Part shown: positions 9,244 to 17,011 of the stretch, piece by piece | Numbering within the stretch: the first letter of the stretch is position 1 | How the letters are laid out: each line of letters starts with the position of its first letter | NCBI RefSeq assembly: GCF_019967995.1 | Contig: NZ_CP065377.1 | Location: 1,736,001-1,800,000, forward strand | DNA from: Faecalibacterium prausnitzii | Lineage (GTDB): Bacteria > Bacillota > Clostridia > Oscillospirales > Ruminococcaceae | Reading direction: 5' to 3' | Length of the DNA: 64,000 nt | Position numbers and translations under genes: made by a program | The notes under the pieces: model-generated | What the model was told of the DNA's origin: nothing | The model's input: only the letters and a program-made list of their open reading frames with translations | Databases searched by the model: none

Positions 9244-10395
9244 TTACAGGTGGCTGCGCACGAAGGCGCGGGCCATTCTGTCGCACTCATACACGTCGGC
9301 CAGCGTGTAGTCGCCGCCGAAGCGGTCGCTGTCCACCACAGCCTCCACCAGACGGCCGATGTCCAAAAATCCGATCTTGTCTTCGAGGAAGAGCTTGACG
9401 GCTTCTTCGTTGGCACCGTTGGCGGCGCAGGGGCCGAGGCCGCCCTTCTTGATGGCCTTTTTGCAGGCAGCAAGGCAGCGGAAGGTCTCCTCGTCGGCCA
9501 CATCGAAGGTCAGCAGCTTGAGGGTGGTGAAATCCAGCTCCGGCACCACGCCCGGCACACGGGCCGGGTAGGTCAGTGCGTACTGGATGGGGATGCGCAT
9601 ATCGGGCACACCCAGCTGCGCGATGATGGAGTTGTCGCTGTACTGGACGGCGGAGTGGACGACGCTCTGGCGCTGGACCACGATCTGGATCTTCTCCGGG
9701 GGCAGACCGAACAGCCAGACGGCCTCGATCAGCTCCAGACCCTTGTTCATCAGGGTGGCGGAGTCGATGGTGATCTTGGCCCCCATGTTCCAGTTGGGGT
9801 GCTTCAGGGCATCGGCCTTGGTCTTGCCGCGCAGCTCCTCGGTCTTCATCCCAAAGAATGGCCCGCCGGAAGCCGTCAGCAGGATCTTGGTCAGGCTCTT
9901 GGCGCTCTCCTTATCCTGCAAACACTGGAAGATGGCGGAGTGCTCACTGTCCACAGGCAGCAGCTTGACGCCGTGCTTCGCCACCGCCTGCGTGACCAGA
10001 TGGCCGCCGGTGACAAGGCTTTCCTTGTTGGCCAGTGCCAGGTCATGGCCGCTCTCGATGGCGGTCAGGCTGGCGCCCAGACCGGCAATGCCGACCACGC
10101 TGTTCAGCACCACATCGGGGCCGTCCATCGCGGCCAGCTCCTTGAGGCCCTCCGGGCCGGTCAGCAGCCGGGGCGCCTGGGCGCGGCCTGCCAGTGCAGC
10201 GTCCAGCCGGGCCGCTGCGCCGGGGTCCGTCATGCAGACGTACCGGGGGTGGAACTCTTCGATCTGTTCCAGGATCTTCTCCACGTGGCTGTGGGCCGAC
10301 AGGCCGAACACCTCATAGCCCTGTGCGCGGATAACGTCCAGACTCTGGGTGCCGATGGAGCCGGTAGAGCCCAGCAGAGTGATTTTTTTAGACAT
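9244..10395 (-). CDS. dxr: 1-deoxy-D-xylulose 5-phosphate reductoisomerase
   Basis: Dxr converts DXP to methylerythritol 4-phosphate with NADPH, the second step of the non-mevalonate isoprenoid pathway. The 383-residue protein begins with the NADPH-binding motif GSTGSIGTQ (residues 8-16). The metal-binding segment LPVDSEHSAIFQ and the flexible loop segment ASGGPFF are present. AGGAGG lies just before the ATG at 10395. The same frame extends upstream into cdsA, but that extension is non-homologous shadow sequence. It is 25 bases after cdsA. Confidence 0.96.
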   Translation of the reverse strand: MSKKITLLGSTGSIGTQSLDVIRAQGYEVFGLSAHSHVEKILEQIEEFHPRYVCMTDPGAAARLDAALAGRAQAPRLLTGPEGLKELAAMDGPDVVLNSVVGIAGLGASLTAIESGHDLALANKESLVTGGHLVTQAVAKHGVKLLPVDSEHSAIFQCLQDKESAKSLTKILLTASGGPFFGMKTEELRGKTKADALKHPNWNMGAKITIDSATLMNKGLELIEAVWLFGLPPEKIQIVVQRQSVVHSAVQYSDNSIIAQLGVPDMRIPIQYALTYPARVPGVVPELDFTTLKLLTFDVADEETFRCLAACKKAIKKGGLGPCAANGANEEAVKLFLEDKIGFLDIGRLVEAVVDSDRFGGDYTLADVYECDRMARAFVRSHL

Positions 10396-10420
10396 CGTGT
10401 TTCCTCCTAAATTGAGCAAA

Positions 10421-11281
10421 TCAGCGATAGAACACAGCGATGATGACCATCGTGACGAAGGGTGCGATGAACATAACGCTGTCGAAGCGGTCCAGGATGC
10501 CGCCGTGGCCGGGGAAGATGGTGCCGTAGTCCTTGATGCCGCACTGGCGCTTGACCACGCTGGCGAACAGGTCGCCGTAGATGCCCAGCACCGCCGCCAC
10601 ACAGGCCAGCAGCGCAATGACGACATACATCGAGACGCCGATGTTCGAGCGGGTGAAAGCCTCCAGTCGGTCGGCTGCGATGGAGTAGATCACCGTGACG
10701 ACCACGCCGCAGACCATCGTGCCCAGCACACCGCCGATGGCACCTTCGACCGTCTTCTTGGGGCTGACCACGGGGCAGAGCTTGTGCTTGCCGAAGGCGC
10801 GGCCTGCAAAGTAGGCGCAGGTGTCGCCGCCCCAGGCAAAGCAGAGGATCAGCAGGATGAAAAAGATCGCATCATAGCCGTATTCCGCCACAGGCAGCAG
10901 TTCCTTCAGCCGGATGAACGAATAGAAGCAGAACATCACGATGCCCGAAAACATCACAAGGCCGCTGGTCTTCGCAAAGCTGATGGTGCCGTTGCGCACC
11001 ACGAGATAGATGGCGTAGAACAGCACGAGCAGGAACGAAGCCGGCATGACCAGCGCCCGCCAGACGGAATAGCTGGACAGCATGATCAGCAGCGTATACG
11101 GCACGTTGACGGCGTACAGCAGCCAGTCCTTCTTTTCGAAGCCGAGGGCCATATAGATCTCGTGGATGGCAATGAGGGTGATGGCAGCGATCACAAGGTT
11201 GAAGATCATCGTGTCAAAGGTAAAGAGCACACCGATCAGAACGAGGATGCCCACCACGGCGGTTATGATTCGTGTTTTCAT
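10421..11281 (-). CDS. cdsA: phosphatidate cytidylyltransferase
   Basis: A polytopic membrane enzyme making CDP-diacylglycerol from phosphatidic acid and CTP, the branch point for phospholipids. The 286 residues contain about seven to eight hydrophobic helices. The family signature near the C-terminus is visible as SVVKRQCGIKDYGTIFPGHGG followed by ILDRFDS, with the conserved acidic residues. The ATG at 11281 has AAGGAG upstream; a longer frame to 11524 overlaps uppS and is rejected. It is 37 bases downstream of uppS. Confidence 0.95.
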   Translation of the reverse strand: MKTRIITAVVGILVLIGVLFTFDTMIFNLVIAAITLIAIHEIYMALGFEKKDWLLYAVNVPYTLLIMLSSYSVWRALVMPASFLLVLFYAIYLVVRNGTISFAKTSGLVMFSGIVMFCFYSFIRLKELLPVAEYGYDAIFFILLILCFAWGGDTCAYFAGRAFGKHKLCPVVSPKKTVEGAIGGVLGTMVCGVVVTVIYSIAADRLEAFTRSNIGVSMYVVIALLACVAAVLGIYGDLFASVVKRQCGIKDYGTIFPGHGGILDRFDSVMFIAPFVTMVIIAVFYR

Positions 11282-11318
11282 AGAGTGTTTCTCCTTGGTT
11301 GTGTTTGCCGGGGACGAT

Positions 11319-12032
11319 TCAGATGCCGCCGAACCGGCGGGAGCGCTTGTTGAACTCCGTGATGGCGGCGTCGAGGTCATCGCGGGTGAAGTCCGGCCAC
11401 AGAACGTCCATCTCCACCAGCTCCGAATAGGCCGCCTGCCACAGCATAAAGTTGGACAGGCGCTTTTCTCCGCTCGGACGCAGGATGAAATCCGGGTCCT
11501 TCTGGCCGGTGGTGTACATGGCATCGGACATCATCTCTTCGGTGATCTCTTCGGGCTTGAGCTCCCCTGCTGCTACTCTGGCCGCCAGCTGCTGCGCAGC
11601 GCGGACGATCTCCGGGCGGCCGCCGTAGTTGACGGCAATGTTCAGGGTCATACCGGTCTTGGAGGCAGAGTCGCCTTCCAGCTCATTCATCAGCTTCTGG
11701 AGCTTGGGGTCCAGCGCAGCGCGGTCGCCGAGGAACTTGATGCGGATGTTGCGGTCCTTGTAGTTGAAACCCTTGAGCAGGTACTCGCCGAACAGCTTCA
11801 TGATGGCGCTGACCTCTTCGAGGGGGCGCTTCCAGTTCTCGGTCGAGAAGGCGTAAAAATACACCGACGAAACGCCCAGTTCCTCGCAGTAGTTGGCGAT
11901 GTCCTGGAAGACGGCTGCGCCCTTTTTGTGGCCTGCGGTGCGGGGCAGGCCGCGCTGCTTGGCCCAGCGGCCATTGCCGTCCATGATGATGCCGATGGAA
12001 AGGCCCTCGGCGAATTCTTTGGGATGCTCCAT
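11319..12032 (-). CDS. uppS: isoprenyl transferase (undecaprenyl diphosphate synthase)
   Basis: This enzyme condenses isopentenyl diphosphate units in cis to make undecaprenyl diphosphate, the lipid carrier for cell-wall precursors. It has 237 residues. The active-site motif MDGNGRWAKQRGLPR holds the catalytic Asp18, followed by GHKKGA. YFYAFSTENWKRP and the C-terminal LRPSGEKRLSNF...YSEL segment complete the family pattern. AGGAGA precedes the ATG. It links the isoprenoid enzymes (dxr, ispG) and cdsA in one operon. Confidence 0.96.
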   Translation of the reverse strand: MEHPKEFAEGLSIGIIMDGNGRWAKQRGLPRTAGHKKGAAVFQDIANYCEELGVSSVYFYAFSTENWKRPLEEVSAIMKLFGEYLLKGFNYKDRNIRIKFLGDRAALDPKLQKLMNELEGDSASKTGMTLNIAVNYGGRPEIVRAAQQLAARVAAGELKPEEITEEMMSDAMYTTGQKDPDFILRPSGEKRLSNFMLWQAAYSELVEMDVLWPDFTRDDLDAAITEFNKRSRRFGGI

Positions 12033-12142
12033 TGTACTTCTCCTATCTGCGGCAAAGATCTCTTGCCTCTGCCGGTCGGCAAAAAGTGCCGCGCACTACG
12101 ACCAGCACACGGCACTTGGAAAGGTCTCGTTCGCCGCGGCGA

Positions 12143-12697
12143 TCAGACGGACATGATCTCCTTCTGCTTTTCCTCAACGGCTGCGTCGATGATCTTGATA
12201 TACTTGTCGGTCAGCTTCTGGACATCCTCTTCCATGGTCTTCTGGGTATCTTCGGTCAGCTCGCCAGCCTTCTTCATGGCCTTGGCCTTATCCATGGCCT
12301 CGCGGCGGATGTTGCGGGTCGCGACCTTGGCATCCTCGCCCAGCTTGGAGACTTCCTTGGCCAGCTGCTTGCGGCGCTCCTCGGTGGGGGCCGGGAAGTT
12401 CAGGCGGATGGTCTGGCCGTCATCAATGGGGGTGATGCCCACATCGCTGGCCAGGATGGCCTTGCTGATGGCGCGCAGCAGGGTGCGGTCCCACGGGGTG
12501 ATGGTCAGGGTGCGGGCCTCGCTGACGGCCACAGATGCCACCTGCTGGATGGGGGTGGGAGCGCCGTAGTAATCCACGCTCACCTTGTCCAGAACGGCGG
12601 GGTTTGCACGGCCTGCGCGAACCGAAGCCAGCTCACGGTTCAGGTGCTCGACGGTGCTCTTCATCTTTTCTTCGAATGCCTTAGTGTTGCTGCTCAT
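12143..12697 (-). CDS. frr: ribosome recycling factor
   Basis: RRF works with EF-G to split post-termination ribosomes. The 184 residues match the family (about 185). Typical segments are the N-terminal helix, ELASVRAGRANP, the VDYYGAPTPIQQVAS strand and the C-terminal helices (ELTEDTQKTMEEDVQKLTDKYI). The ATG at 12697 has GGAGAC upstream; the longer frame to 12754 is not favoured. It lies 84 bases downstream of pyrH. Confidence 0.97.
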   Translation of the reverse strand: MSSNTKAFEEKMKSTVEHLNRELASVRAGRANPAVLDKVSVDYYGAPTPIQQVASVAVSEARTLTITPWDRTLLRAISKAILASDVGITPIDDGQTIRLNFPAPTEERRKQLAKEVSKLGEDAKVATRNIRREAMDKAKAMKKAGELTEDTQKTMEEDVQKLTDKYIKIIDAAVEEKQKEIMSV

Positions 12698-12781
12698 TGT
12701 CGTTGTCTCCTGTTTGTACTTATTCTGCACAGGCAGCGGGGCCGCCTGTCTCATTCTATTGCTGCGGGGTGCGGGCTATGC

Positions 12782-13492
12782 TCAGCCCTCGTAGACCAGA
12801 GTGCCGACGTTCTCGCCCTGCACGGCCTTTGCAATGTTGTCCGGGTCTGCCAGATCGAACACCAGGATGGGGAGCTTGTTGTCCCGGCAGAGGGTGGCTG
12901 CGGTGCCATCCATGACGGCCAGCTGATCTTCCAGCACCTTGGTAAAGGTCAGGGTGTCGTATTTCTTTGCGTCGGGGTACTTGTGGGGGTCCTTATCGTA
13001 GACGCCATCCACCATGGTCGCCTTGAACATCACATCGGCGGACACCTCCACGGCGCGCAGTGCGGTGGCCGTATCGGTGGAGAAGAACGGGTTGCCCGTG
13101 CCGCCGCCAAAGACGGCGATCTTGCCCTCCTCCATAGCGCGCAGCGCGTCCTTGCGGGTAAAGGCCGGTGCCACCTGCGGCATGGTGATGGAGGTGAACA
13201 CCTCGGTCGGGACGCCCAGCTGCTCCAGCTTGTCGAAGACGGCCAGCGCGTTCATCACCGTGGCCAGCATCCCGATCTTATCGGCCAGGGTGCGCTCCAT
13301 CTTGCCACTGGAACGGCCGCGCCAGAAATTGCCGCCGCCCACGACGATGCCGATCTGTACGCCCAGATCGTGCGCCTTTTTCACGCCGCCGCAGATGGCG
13401 TCCATGGTCGGCTCATCAAAGCCGGTGCCCTTTTCGCCGCCCAGAGCTTCGCCGCTGATCTTCAGAAGGATACGCTGATATTTCAATGCCAT
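12782..13492 (-). CDS. pyrH: UMP kinase
   Basis: A hexameric enzyme of the amino-acid-kinase family that phosphorylates UMP to UDP. It has 236 residues, starting MALKYQRILLKISGEALGG. Other marks are VGGGNFWRG, the nucleotide segment FGGGTGNPFFSTDTA and VDGVYDKDP. The ATG at 13492 follows AGGTGG. It heads the minus-strand block ending in polC and has its own promoter upstream, with no tsf/rpsB gene beside it. Confidence 0.96.
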   Translation of the reverse strand: MALKYQRILLKISGEALGGEKGTGFDEPTMDAICGGVKKAHDLGVQIGIVVGGGNFWRGRSSGKMERTLADKIGMLATVMNALAVFDKLEQLGVPTEVFTSITMPQVAPAFTRKDALRAMEEGKIAVFGGGTGNPFFSTDTATALRAVEVSADVMFKATMVDGVYDKDPHKYPDAKKYDTLTFTKVLEDQLAVMDGTAATLCRDNKLPILVFDLADPDNIAKAVQGENVGTLVYEG

Positions 13493-13553
13493 AATCAATA
13501 CACCACCTATGATATTTGAGCCGCCGGGAAGGACGGCCTTGTTTCTTCTGTCT

Positions 13554-13582
13554 ATTTTACAATAAAATGCCTGCAAAGTAAA
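13554..13582 (-). promoter_or_regulatory. promoter of the pyrH-frr-uppS-cdsA-dxr-rseP-ispG-polC block
   Basis: On the minus strand, TTTACT (13582-13577) and TAAAAT (13559-13554) are spaced by 17 bases and lie about 60 bases before the pyrH start. Confidence 0.55.
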
Positions 13583-13631
13583 CAGAAAAAGCAATTTGTC
13601 CCGCCAAACGACGCAAAACTAAAATTTATGC

Positions 13632-13660
13632 TGGACATTTCGGCCAAACCATGCTATACT
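13632..13660 (+). promoter_or_regulatory. promoter of tRNA-Gly(TCC)
   Basis: TGGACA (13632-13637) and TATACT (13655-13660) with a 17-base spacer, ending 13 bases before the tRNA. Confidence 0.65.
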
Positions 13661-13673
13661 ATCTCTTGCATTC

Positions 13674-13748
13674 GCGGGCATCGTACATCGGCTAGTATAT
13701 CAGCCTTCCAAGCTGAGGAGGTGGGTTCGATTCCCATTGCCCGCTCCA
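13674..13748 (+). tRNA. tRNA-Gly (anticodon TCC)
   Basis: The cloverleaf is readable. The acceptor stem pairs GCGGGCA (13674-13680) with TGCCCGC (13738-13744). The anticodon stem TCAGC/GCTGA encloses the loop CTTCCAA with anticodon TCC. The T arm contains GGTTCGATTCC. The discriminator is T and CCA is encoded at 13746-13748. It reads GGA (and by wobble GGG) codons. Confidence 0.95.
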
Positions 13749-13756
13749 TCCTTTTC

Positions 13757-13792
13757 AGACGCTGGTTCGTTCAGAATCGGCGTCTTTCTTTA
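13757..13792 (+). terminator. terminator after tRNA-Gly
   Basis: AGACGC (13757-13762) pairs with GCGTCT (13780-13785), followed by TTCTTT. It closes the single-tRNA transcript 9 bases after CCA. Confidence 0.6.
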
Positions 13793-13891
13793 TGCCCTCA
13801 TACGTCACAAGGCCTGCAGCCAAAAATATCAGTCATTCTTTGGCAACGATGCTGCCCTTCTCAAAAATTTATCGCTTGTTCATCAAATGTC

Positions 13892-13920
13892 TTTACAAAT
13901 ACGTAGATACGTAGTATACT
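13892..13920 (+). promoter_or_regulatory. hicAB promoter with a twin TACGTA element
   Basis: TTTACA (13892-13897) and TATACT (13915-13920) are spaced by 17 bases. Two palindromic TACGTA hexamers (13900-13905 and 13908-13913) fill the spacer. Their place between -35 and -10 suggests an operator for HicB autorepression; this is inference. Confidence 0.65.
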
Positions 13921-13942
13921 ATTGATGAGGAGGAATTGAGCG

Positions 13943-14119
13943 ATGCGAGATAAAGACCTACTGAAACTCATGCAGAAAAACGGCTGGAAGGTCGTCCGCG
14001 TGAACGGCAGCCACCATATTCTCGAAAAAGACGGCAAAATCGAAACGATTCCAATTCACGGCAAAGACGTCCCGAACGGATTGCTGAACGCGATTCTGAA
14101 GCGGCACGGCCTGAAATGA
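13943..14119 (+). CDS. hicA: HicA-family mRNA interferase toxin
   Basis: A 58-residue toxin with a double-stranded-RNA-binding-like fold. HicA proteins cleave mRNA when free of HicB. The conserved start (MRDKDLLKLMQKNGWK) and the catalytic histidine region NGSHHILEKDGK (His24) are intact, as is the end VPNGLLNAILKRHGLK. GAGGAGG is upstream of the ATG. The partner begins 14 bases downstream. The pair lies between a tRNA-Gly and a bacteriocin-like gene, a plausible site for acquired DNA. Confidence 0.92.
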   Translation: MRDKDLLKLMQKNGWKVVRVNGSHHILEKDGKIETIPIHGKDVPNGLLNAILKRHGLK

Positions 14120-14133
14120 AAGGGGACTTTTGT

Positions 14134-14511
14134 ATGACGCTTGTATATCCTGCTATCTTCCACGAAGAGGACGGCTCTTTCTGGGTAGAATTTCCCGACT
14201 TGGAGGGCTGCCAATCTTTCGGTGACACCATCGCGGAAACCATGGAGGGCGCGAAAGAGGCTCTCGCCGGATACGCTGCGGTTCTGTTGGAAGAGGGCAA
14301 GCCACTGCCCACTCCCACCCCCATCCAGAACATCAAGCCCGAAGAGCATTGCTTCGTTTCGTTAATCGACACGAAGCCTGCCAGCACCAAACGCGCCGTC
14401 AAAAAGACATTGAGCATTCCCGCATGGCTGAATGATGCAGCCGAAGCCGCTCACGCTCCTTACTCCGCCATCTTGCAGGAGGGCCTTGAAAAGTATCTGC
14501 ATCTCGCATAA
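14134..14511 (+). CDS. hicB: HicB-family antitoxin
   Basis: A 125-residue antitoxin expected to bind and neutralise HicA and to repress the operon. The N-terminal HicB fold is seen in LVYPAIFHEEDGSFWVEFPDLEGCQSFGDT, followed by the helix EAKEALAGYAA-like segment. The C-terminal part (TLSIPAWLNDAAEAAHAPYSAIL) looks like a ribbon-helix-helix DNA-binding domain. The start at 14134 is favoured by AAAGGGG 8 bases upstream; an ATG at 14116 overlaps the hicA stop and is an alternative. Confidence 0.9.
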   Translation: MTLVYPAIFHEEDGSFWVEFPDLEGCQSFGDTIAETMEGAKEALAGYAAVLLEEGKPLPTPTPIQNIKPEEHCFVSLIDTKPASTKRAVKKTLSIPAWLNDAAEAAHAPYSAILQEGLEKYLHLA

Positions 14512-14543
14512 CCTCAGATAAAAAGAAATCATGCAAACACAGA

Positions 14544-14596
14544 AACCCGGAACCCTTTCTGAGCTATTTCTGCTCTGAAAAGGTTCCGGGTTTTTT
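14544..14596. terminator. hicAB terminator
   Basis: AACCCGGAACC (14544-14554) pairs with GGTTCCGGGTT (14582-14592), followed by a T-run. The reverse strand may also use it for the gene ending at 14648. Confidence 0.8.
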
Positions 14597-14647
14597 GCAA
14601 TGTTTTTCAGGGCGCTATTTTGCAGCGGCCCCCTGATTTTTATGCAC

Positions 14648-15073
14648 TCAGACAAAGGAGAAATACAGAGCGCCTGCTGCTGCGCCCACGTTGGCGACGC
14701 CGAGCAGTGCACCGCCCAGCGAGCTGAAGTAGATCTTGGCCGAGTCGATCATGAGGTTGCCGTTGATGGTGCCCTCTTCTTCGGGGTACTGCTCCGGATA
14801 CTGCTTCTGCACCTGCGCTGCAACAGCGCCGATGTTCGCAATGTTCACATAGGCCAGCAGACCTGCACCGGTGCCAAGAACCGACGCCAGCACGCTGCTG
14901 ATCTGGCCTTTCTTGATGGCATTCACAACGTTCACGATGGCAAGCACGCCCATGGTCACGTTCATTGCCGTCGAGATCCAGTTGCCGACCGTTTCTGCGT
15001 CGAGTGCGCCGCCGGTCGTATATTCCAATTCCTCTTCGCTGAGGAGTGCGTAGCTGTTGGGATAAGTCATCAT
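14648..15073 (-). CDS. double-glycine-leader hydrophobic protein (bacteriocin-like), copy 1
   Basis: I do not recognise a named family. The 141-residue protein starts with a polar leader ending in Gly-Gly at residues 21-22 (YALLSEEELEYTTGG). This resembles leaders cut by C39-peptidase ABC exporters. The 119-residue core is hydrophobic and rich in Ala, Gly, Val and Asn, with about three membrane-like stretches. Two other genes, at 56842 and 57337, carry the same leader pattern with the same spacing. A consensus promoter lies upstream, and GGAGGT is 9 bases before the first of two ATGs. No exporter or immunity gene is adjacent. It could be a secreted peptide, a membrane-active toxin or a signalling precursor. 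Confidence 0.8.
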   Translation of the reverse strand: MMTYPNSYALLSEEELEYTTGGALDAETVGNWISTAMNVTMGVLAIVNVVNAIKKGQISSVLASVLGTGAGLLAYVNIANIGAVAAQVQKQYPEQYPEEEGTINGNLMIDSAKIYFSSLGGALLGVANVGAAAGALYFSFV

Positions 15074-15121
15074 TTTTTCTTTACCTCCAAATGATCGTTC
15101 GAGAGGGGTCCATTTGTTCCC

Positions 15122-15150
15122 ATTATAGAGGCTGCGGAAAAATCTGTCAA
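15122..15150 (-). promoter_or_regulatory. perfect-consensus promoter for the double-glycine-leader gene
   Basis: On the minus strand TTGACA (15150-15145), 17 bases, TATAAT (15127-15122): exact consensus in both hexamers and spacing. Strong constitutive expression is expected. Confidence 0.85.
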
Positions 15151-15176
15151 GAGACGAAACTTTTGTCCGAACACAC

Positions 15177-15223
15177 GAAACCGCCGCACTGCGAAGTTTT
15201 TACGCTTCGCGTACAGCGGTTTC
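15177..15223. repeat. nested inverted repeat upstream of the promoter
   Basis: GAAACCGC (15177-15184) pairs with GCGGTTTC (15216-15223) around an inner GCGAAG/CTTCGC stem. There is no strong T-run. It may end transcription of the gene stopping at 15253. Confidence 0.5.
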
Positions 15224-15252
15224 ACGAGGATTTCACGTTTTATCCCCGGTGT

Positions 15253-15648
15253 TCACTTTTTTTCCGTCTCCGACTTTTGTTGCTCCTGCTCGGCGCGGAG
15301 TTTCCGGATGCGCTTTTTCTCGCTTTCGACGCGGGGCCAAGGCCAGGAGAAGCCCTCGTTCTCGCGGCACCATTTGACCAGCGGATAGAACGAGAACGCC
15401 AGACCGAACAGATACAGCAGCACGTACAGCACTGCATCCAGCGTGAACAGGGCGTCCAGCGCAGCGATGACCGACATGATGCAGCCCGCCTTCAGGAAGA
15501 ACAGGCCGTTCTGCCGGCAGTATTCGTCGAAATGTTCCGCTTTAACGGCCCGGCGGCCCTGTTCGCCCCAGACGCGAGGGTTCTTCATGACCGTATAGCC
15601 GTAAAAGACCATCATCAGACCGCAGGTCAGTTGAAATCCGAAAAACAT
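15253..15648 (-). CDS. small membrane protein of unknown function
   Basis: A 131-residue protein I cannot assign. An N-terminal helix (FGFQLTCGLMMVFYGYTV) is followed by a polar stretch with KNPRVWGEQGRRAVKAEHFDEYCRQ-type residues. Two more helices follow (about 50-95), then a highly charged tail ending in repeated K, E and Q. GAGGTG precedes the ATG. It starts 18 bases after lysA, so it is probably the second gene of that transcript. The arrangement suggests three membrane spans with a cytoplasmic basic tail. Confidence 0.75.
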   Translation of the reverse strand: MFFGFQLTCGLMMVFYGYTVMKNPRVWGEQGRRAVKAEHFDEYCRQNGLFFLKAGCIMSVIAALDALFTLDAVLYVLLYLFGLAFSFYPLVKWCRENEGFSWPWPRVESEKKRIRKLRAEQEQQKSETEKK

Positions 15649-15666
15649 AGTGCACCTCGTTCCAGT

Positions 15667-16962
15667 TTAGTCGTCGTAGCCCTCGAACAACGGCTTCATG
15701 AAGGGCAGGAAGTCCAGCGTTGCAAAGTAGTCGCGCGGGGTCTCGGCACGGCGGATGAGACGGTGGGAGCCGTCCTCACAGAGCAGCACTTCGGCGCACC
15801 ACAGTTTGCCGTTGTAGTTGTAGCCCATGGCCGAACCGTGGGCACCGGTGTCGTGGATATAGACCAGGTCGCCGATGTCGATCTTGGGCAGCATCCGGTC
15901 GATGGCGAACTTGTCGTTGTTCTCGCACAGGCCGCCGACCACGTCGTACTTGTGGTCGCAGGGCGCATGTTCCTTGCCCAGCACGGTGATGTGGTGGTAA
16001 GCGCCGTACATGGCCGGGCGCATCAGGTTGGCCGCGCAGGCATCCAGACCGATGTACTCCTTGTAGATGTGCTTTTCGTGGATGGCCGTGGCCACCAGCG
16101 CGCCGTAGGGGCCGGTGGTGAAGCGGCCCATCTCGGTGAAGATGGCGACATCGCCCATGCCGGCGGGAACCAGGATCTCCTCAAACTTCTTGCGGACGCC
16201 CTCGCCGATGGCCATGATGTCGTTCTCGGTCTGGTCGGGGCGGTACGGGATGCCCACGCCGCCGGACAGGTTGATGTAAGCGATGTGCGCACCGGTAGCC
16301 TTCTGGACGCGGACCGCCAGCTGGAACAAGATGCCGGCCAGCTCCGGATAGTAGGCGTCGGAGATGGTGTTGGAGGCCAGGAAGGCGTGGATGCCGAAGT
16401 TCTTTGCGCCCTTCTGCATCAGCTTCTTGTAGCTCTCGATCATCTGCTCCTCGGTCATGCCGTACTTGGCATCACCGGGCTTGTCCATGACCTGGAAGCC
16501 TTCTTCGCTCTCGCCCAGCTGGAACGTTCCGCCCGGATTGTAGCGGCAGAAGATGTTCTCCGGCACACCGGCCACACGGTCGAGGAAGTCCACCATGGTG
16601 GCGTCGTCGAGGTTGATGTAGGCACCCAGCTCGTAGGCTTTCTTCATATCCTCCACCGGGGTCTGGTTGGAGGAGAACATGATGTCGCTGCCGGTAAATC
16701 CGCAGACTTCGCTGAGCATCAGCTCGGTCAGGGAGGAGCAGTCCACACCGCAGCCTTCTTCCTTCAAAATCTGCAGAATGACCGGGTTGGGCAGCGCCTT
16801 GACGGCGAAATACTCGCGGAAGCCCTTGTTCCAGCTGAACGCCTTGTTGATGCGGCGGGCATTCTCGCGGATGCCCTTTTCATCGTAGACATGGAACGGG
16901 GTGGGCACGTCCTGGAGGATTTCCTGGGCCTGCGCTTCAGTCAGAAACGGTTTCTTTTCCAT
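15667..16962 (-). CDS. lysA: diaminopimelate decarboxylase (PLP, alanine-racemase fold III)
   Basis: LysA removes CO2 from meso-diaminopimelate to give L-lysine, using pyridoxal phosphate. The 431 residues fit the family. The N-terminal barrel shows TPFHVYDEKGIREN and the PLP lysine in FAVKALPNP. SGGVGIPYRPDQ and EMGRF follow. The C-terminal half has the active-site cysteine region GGLCENNDKF, and DLVYIHDTGAHGSAMGYNYNG. GAGGGAAG precedes the ATG. Related carboxynorspermidine or ornithine/arginine decarboxylases share the fold, but the pattern fits LysA best. Confidence 0.9.
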   Translation of the reverse strand: MEKKPFLTEAQAQEILQDVPTPFHVYDEKGIRENARRINKAFSWNKGFREYFAVKALPNPVILQILKEEGCGVDCSSLTELMLSEVCGFTGSDIMFSSNQTPVEDMKKAYELGAYINLDDATMVDFLDRVAGVPENIFCRYNPGGTFQLGESEEGFQVMDKPGDAKYGMTEEQMIESYKKLMQKGAKNFGIHAFLASNTISDAYYPELAGILFQLAVRVQKATGAHIAYINLSGGVGIPYRPDQTENDIMAIGEGVRKKFEEILVPAGMGDVAIFTEMGRFTTGPYGALVATAIHEKHIYKEYIGLDACAANLMRPAMYGAYHHITVLGKEHAPCDHKYDVVGGLCENNDKFAIDRMLPKIDIGDLVYIHDTGAHGSAMGYNYNGKLWCAEVLLCEDGSHRLIRRAETPRDYFATLDFLPFMKPLFEGYDD

Positions 16963-17011
16963 AATATACTTCCCTCACATTTTATAGTGTCACCGACACG
17001 TCGGTGCGGTA

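Noticed and set aside
14362-14712. 116-codon minus-strand frame over hicB and its terminator
   Set aside because: It crosses the hicAB terminator hairpin, is antisense to hicB and lacks a start signal.
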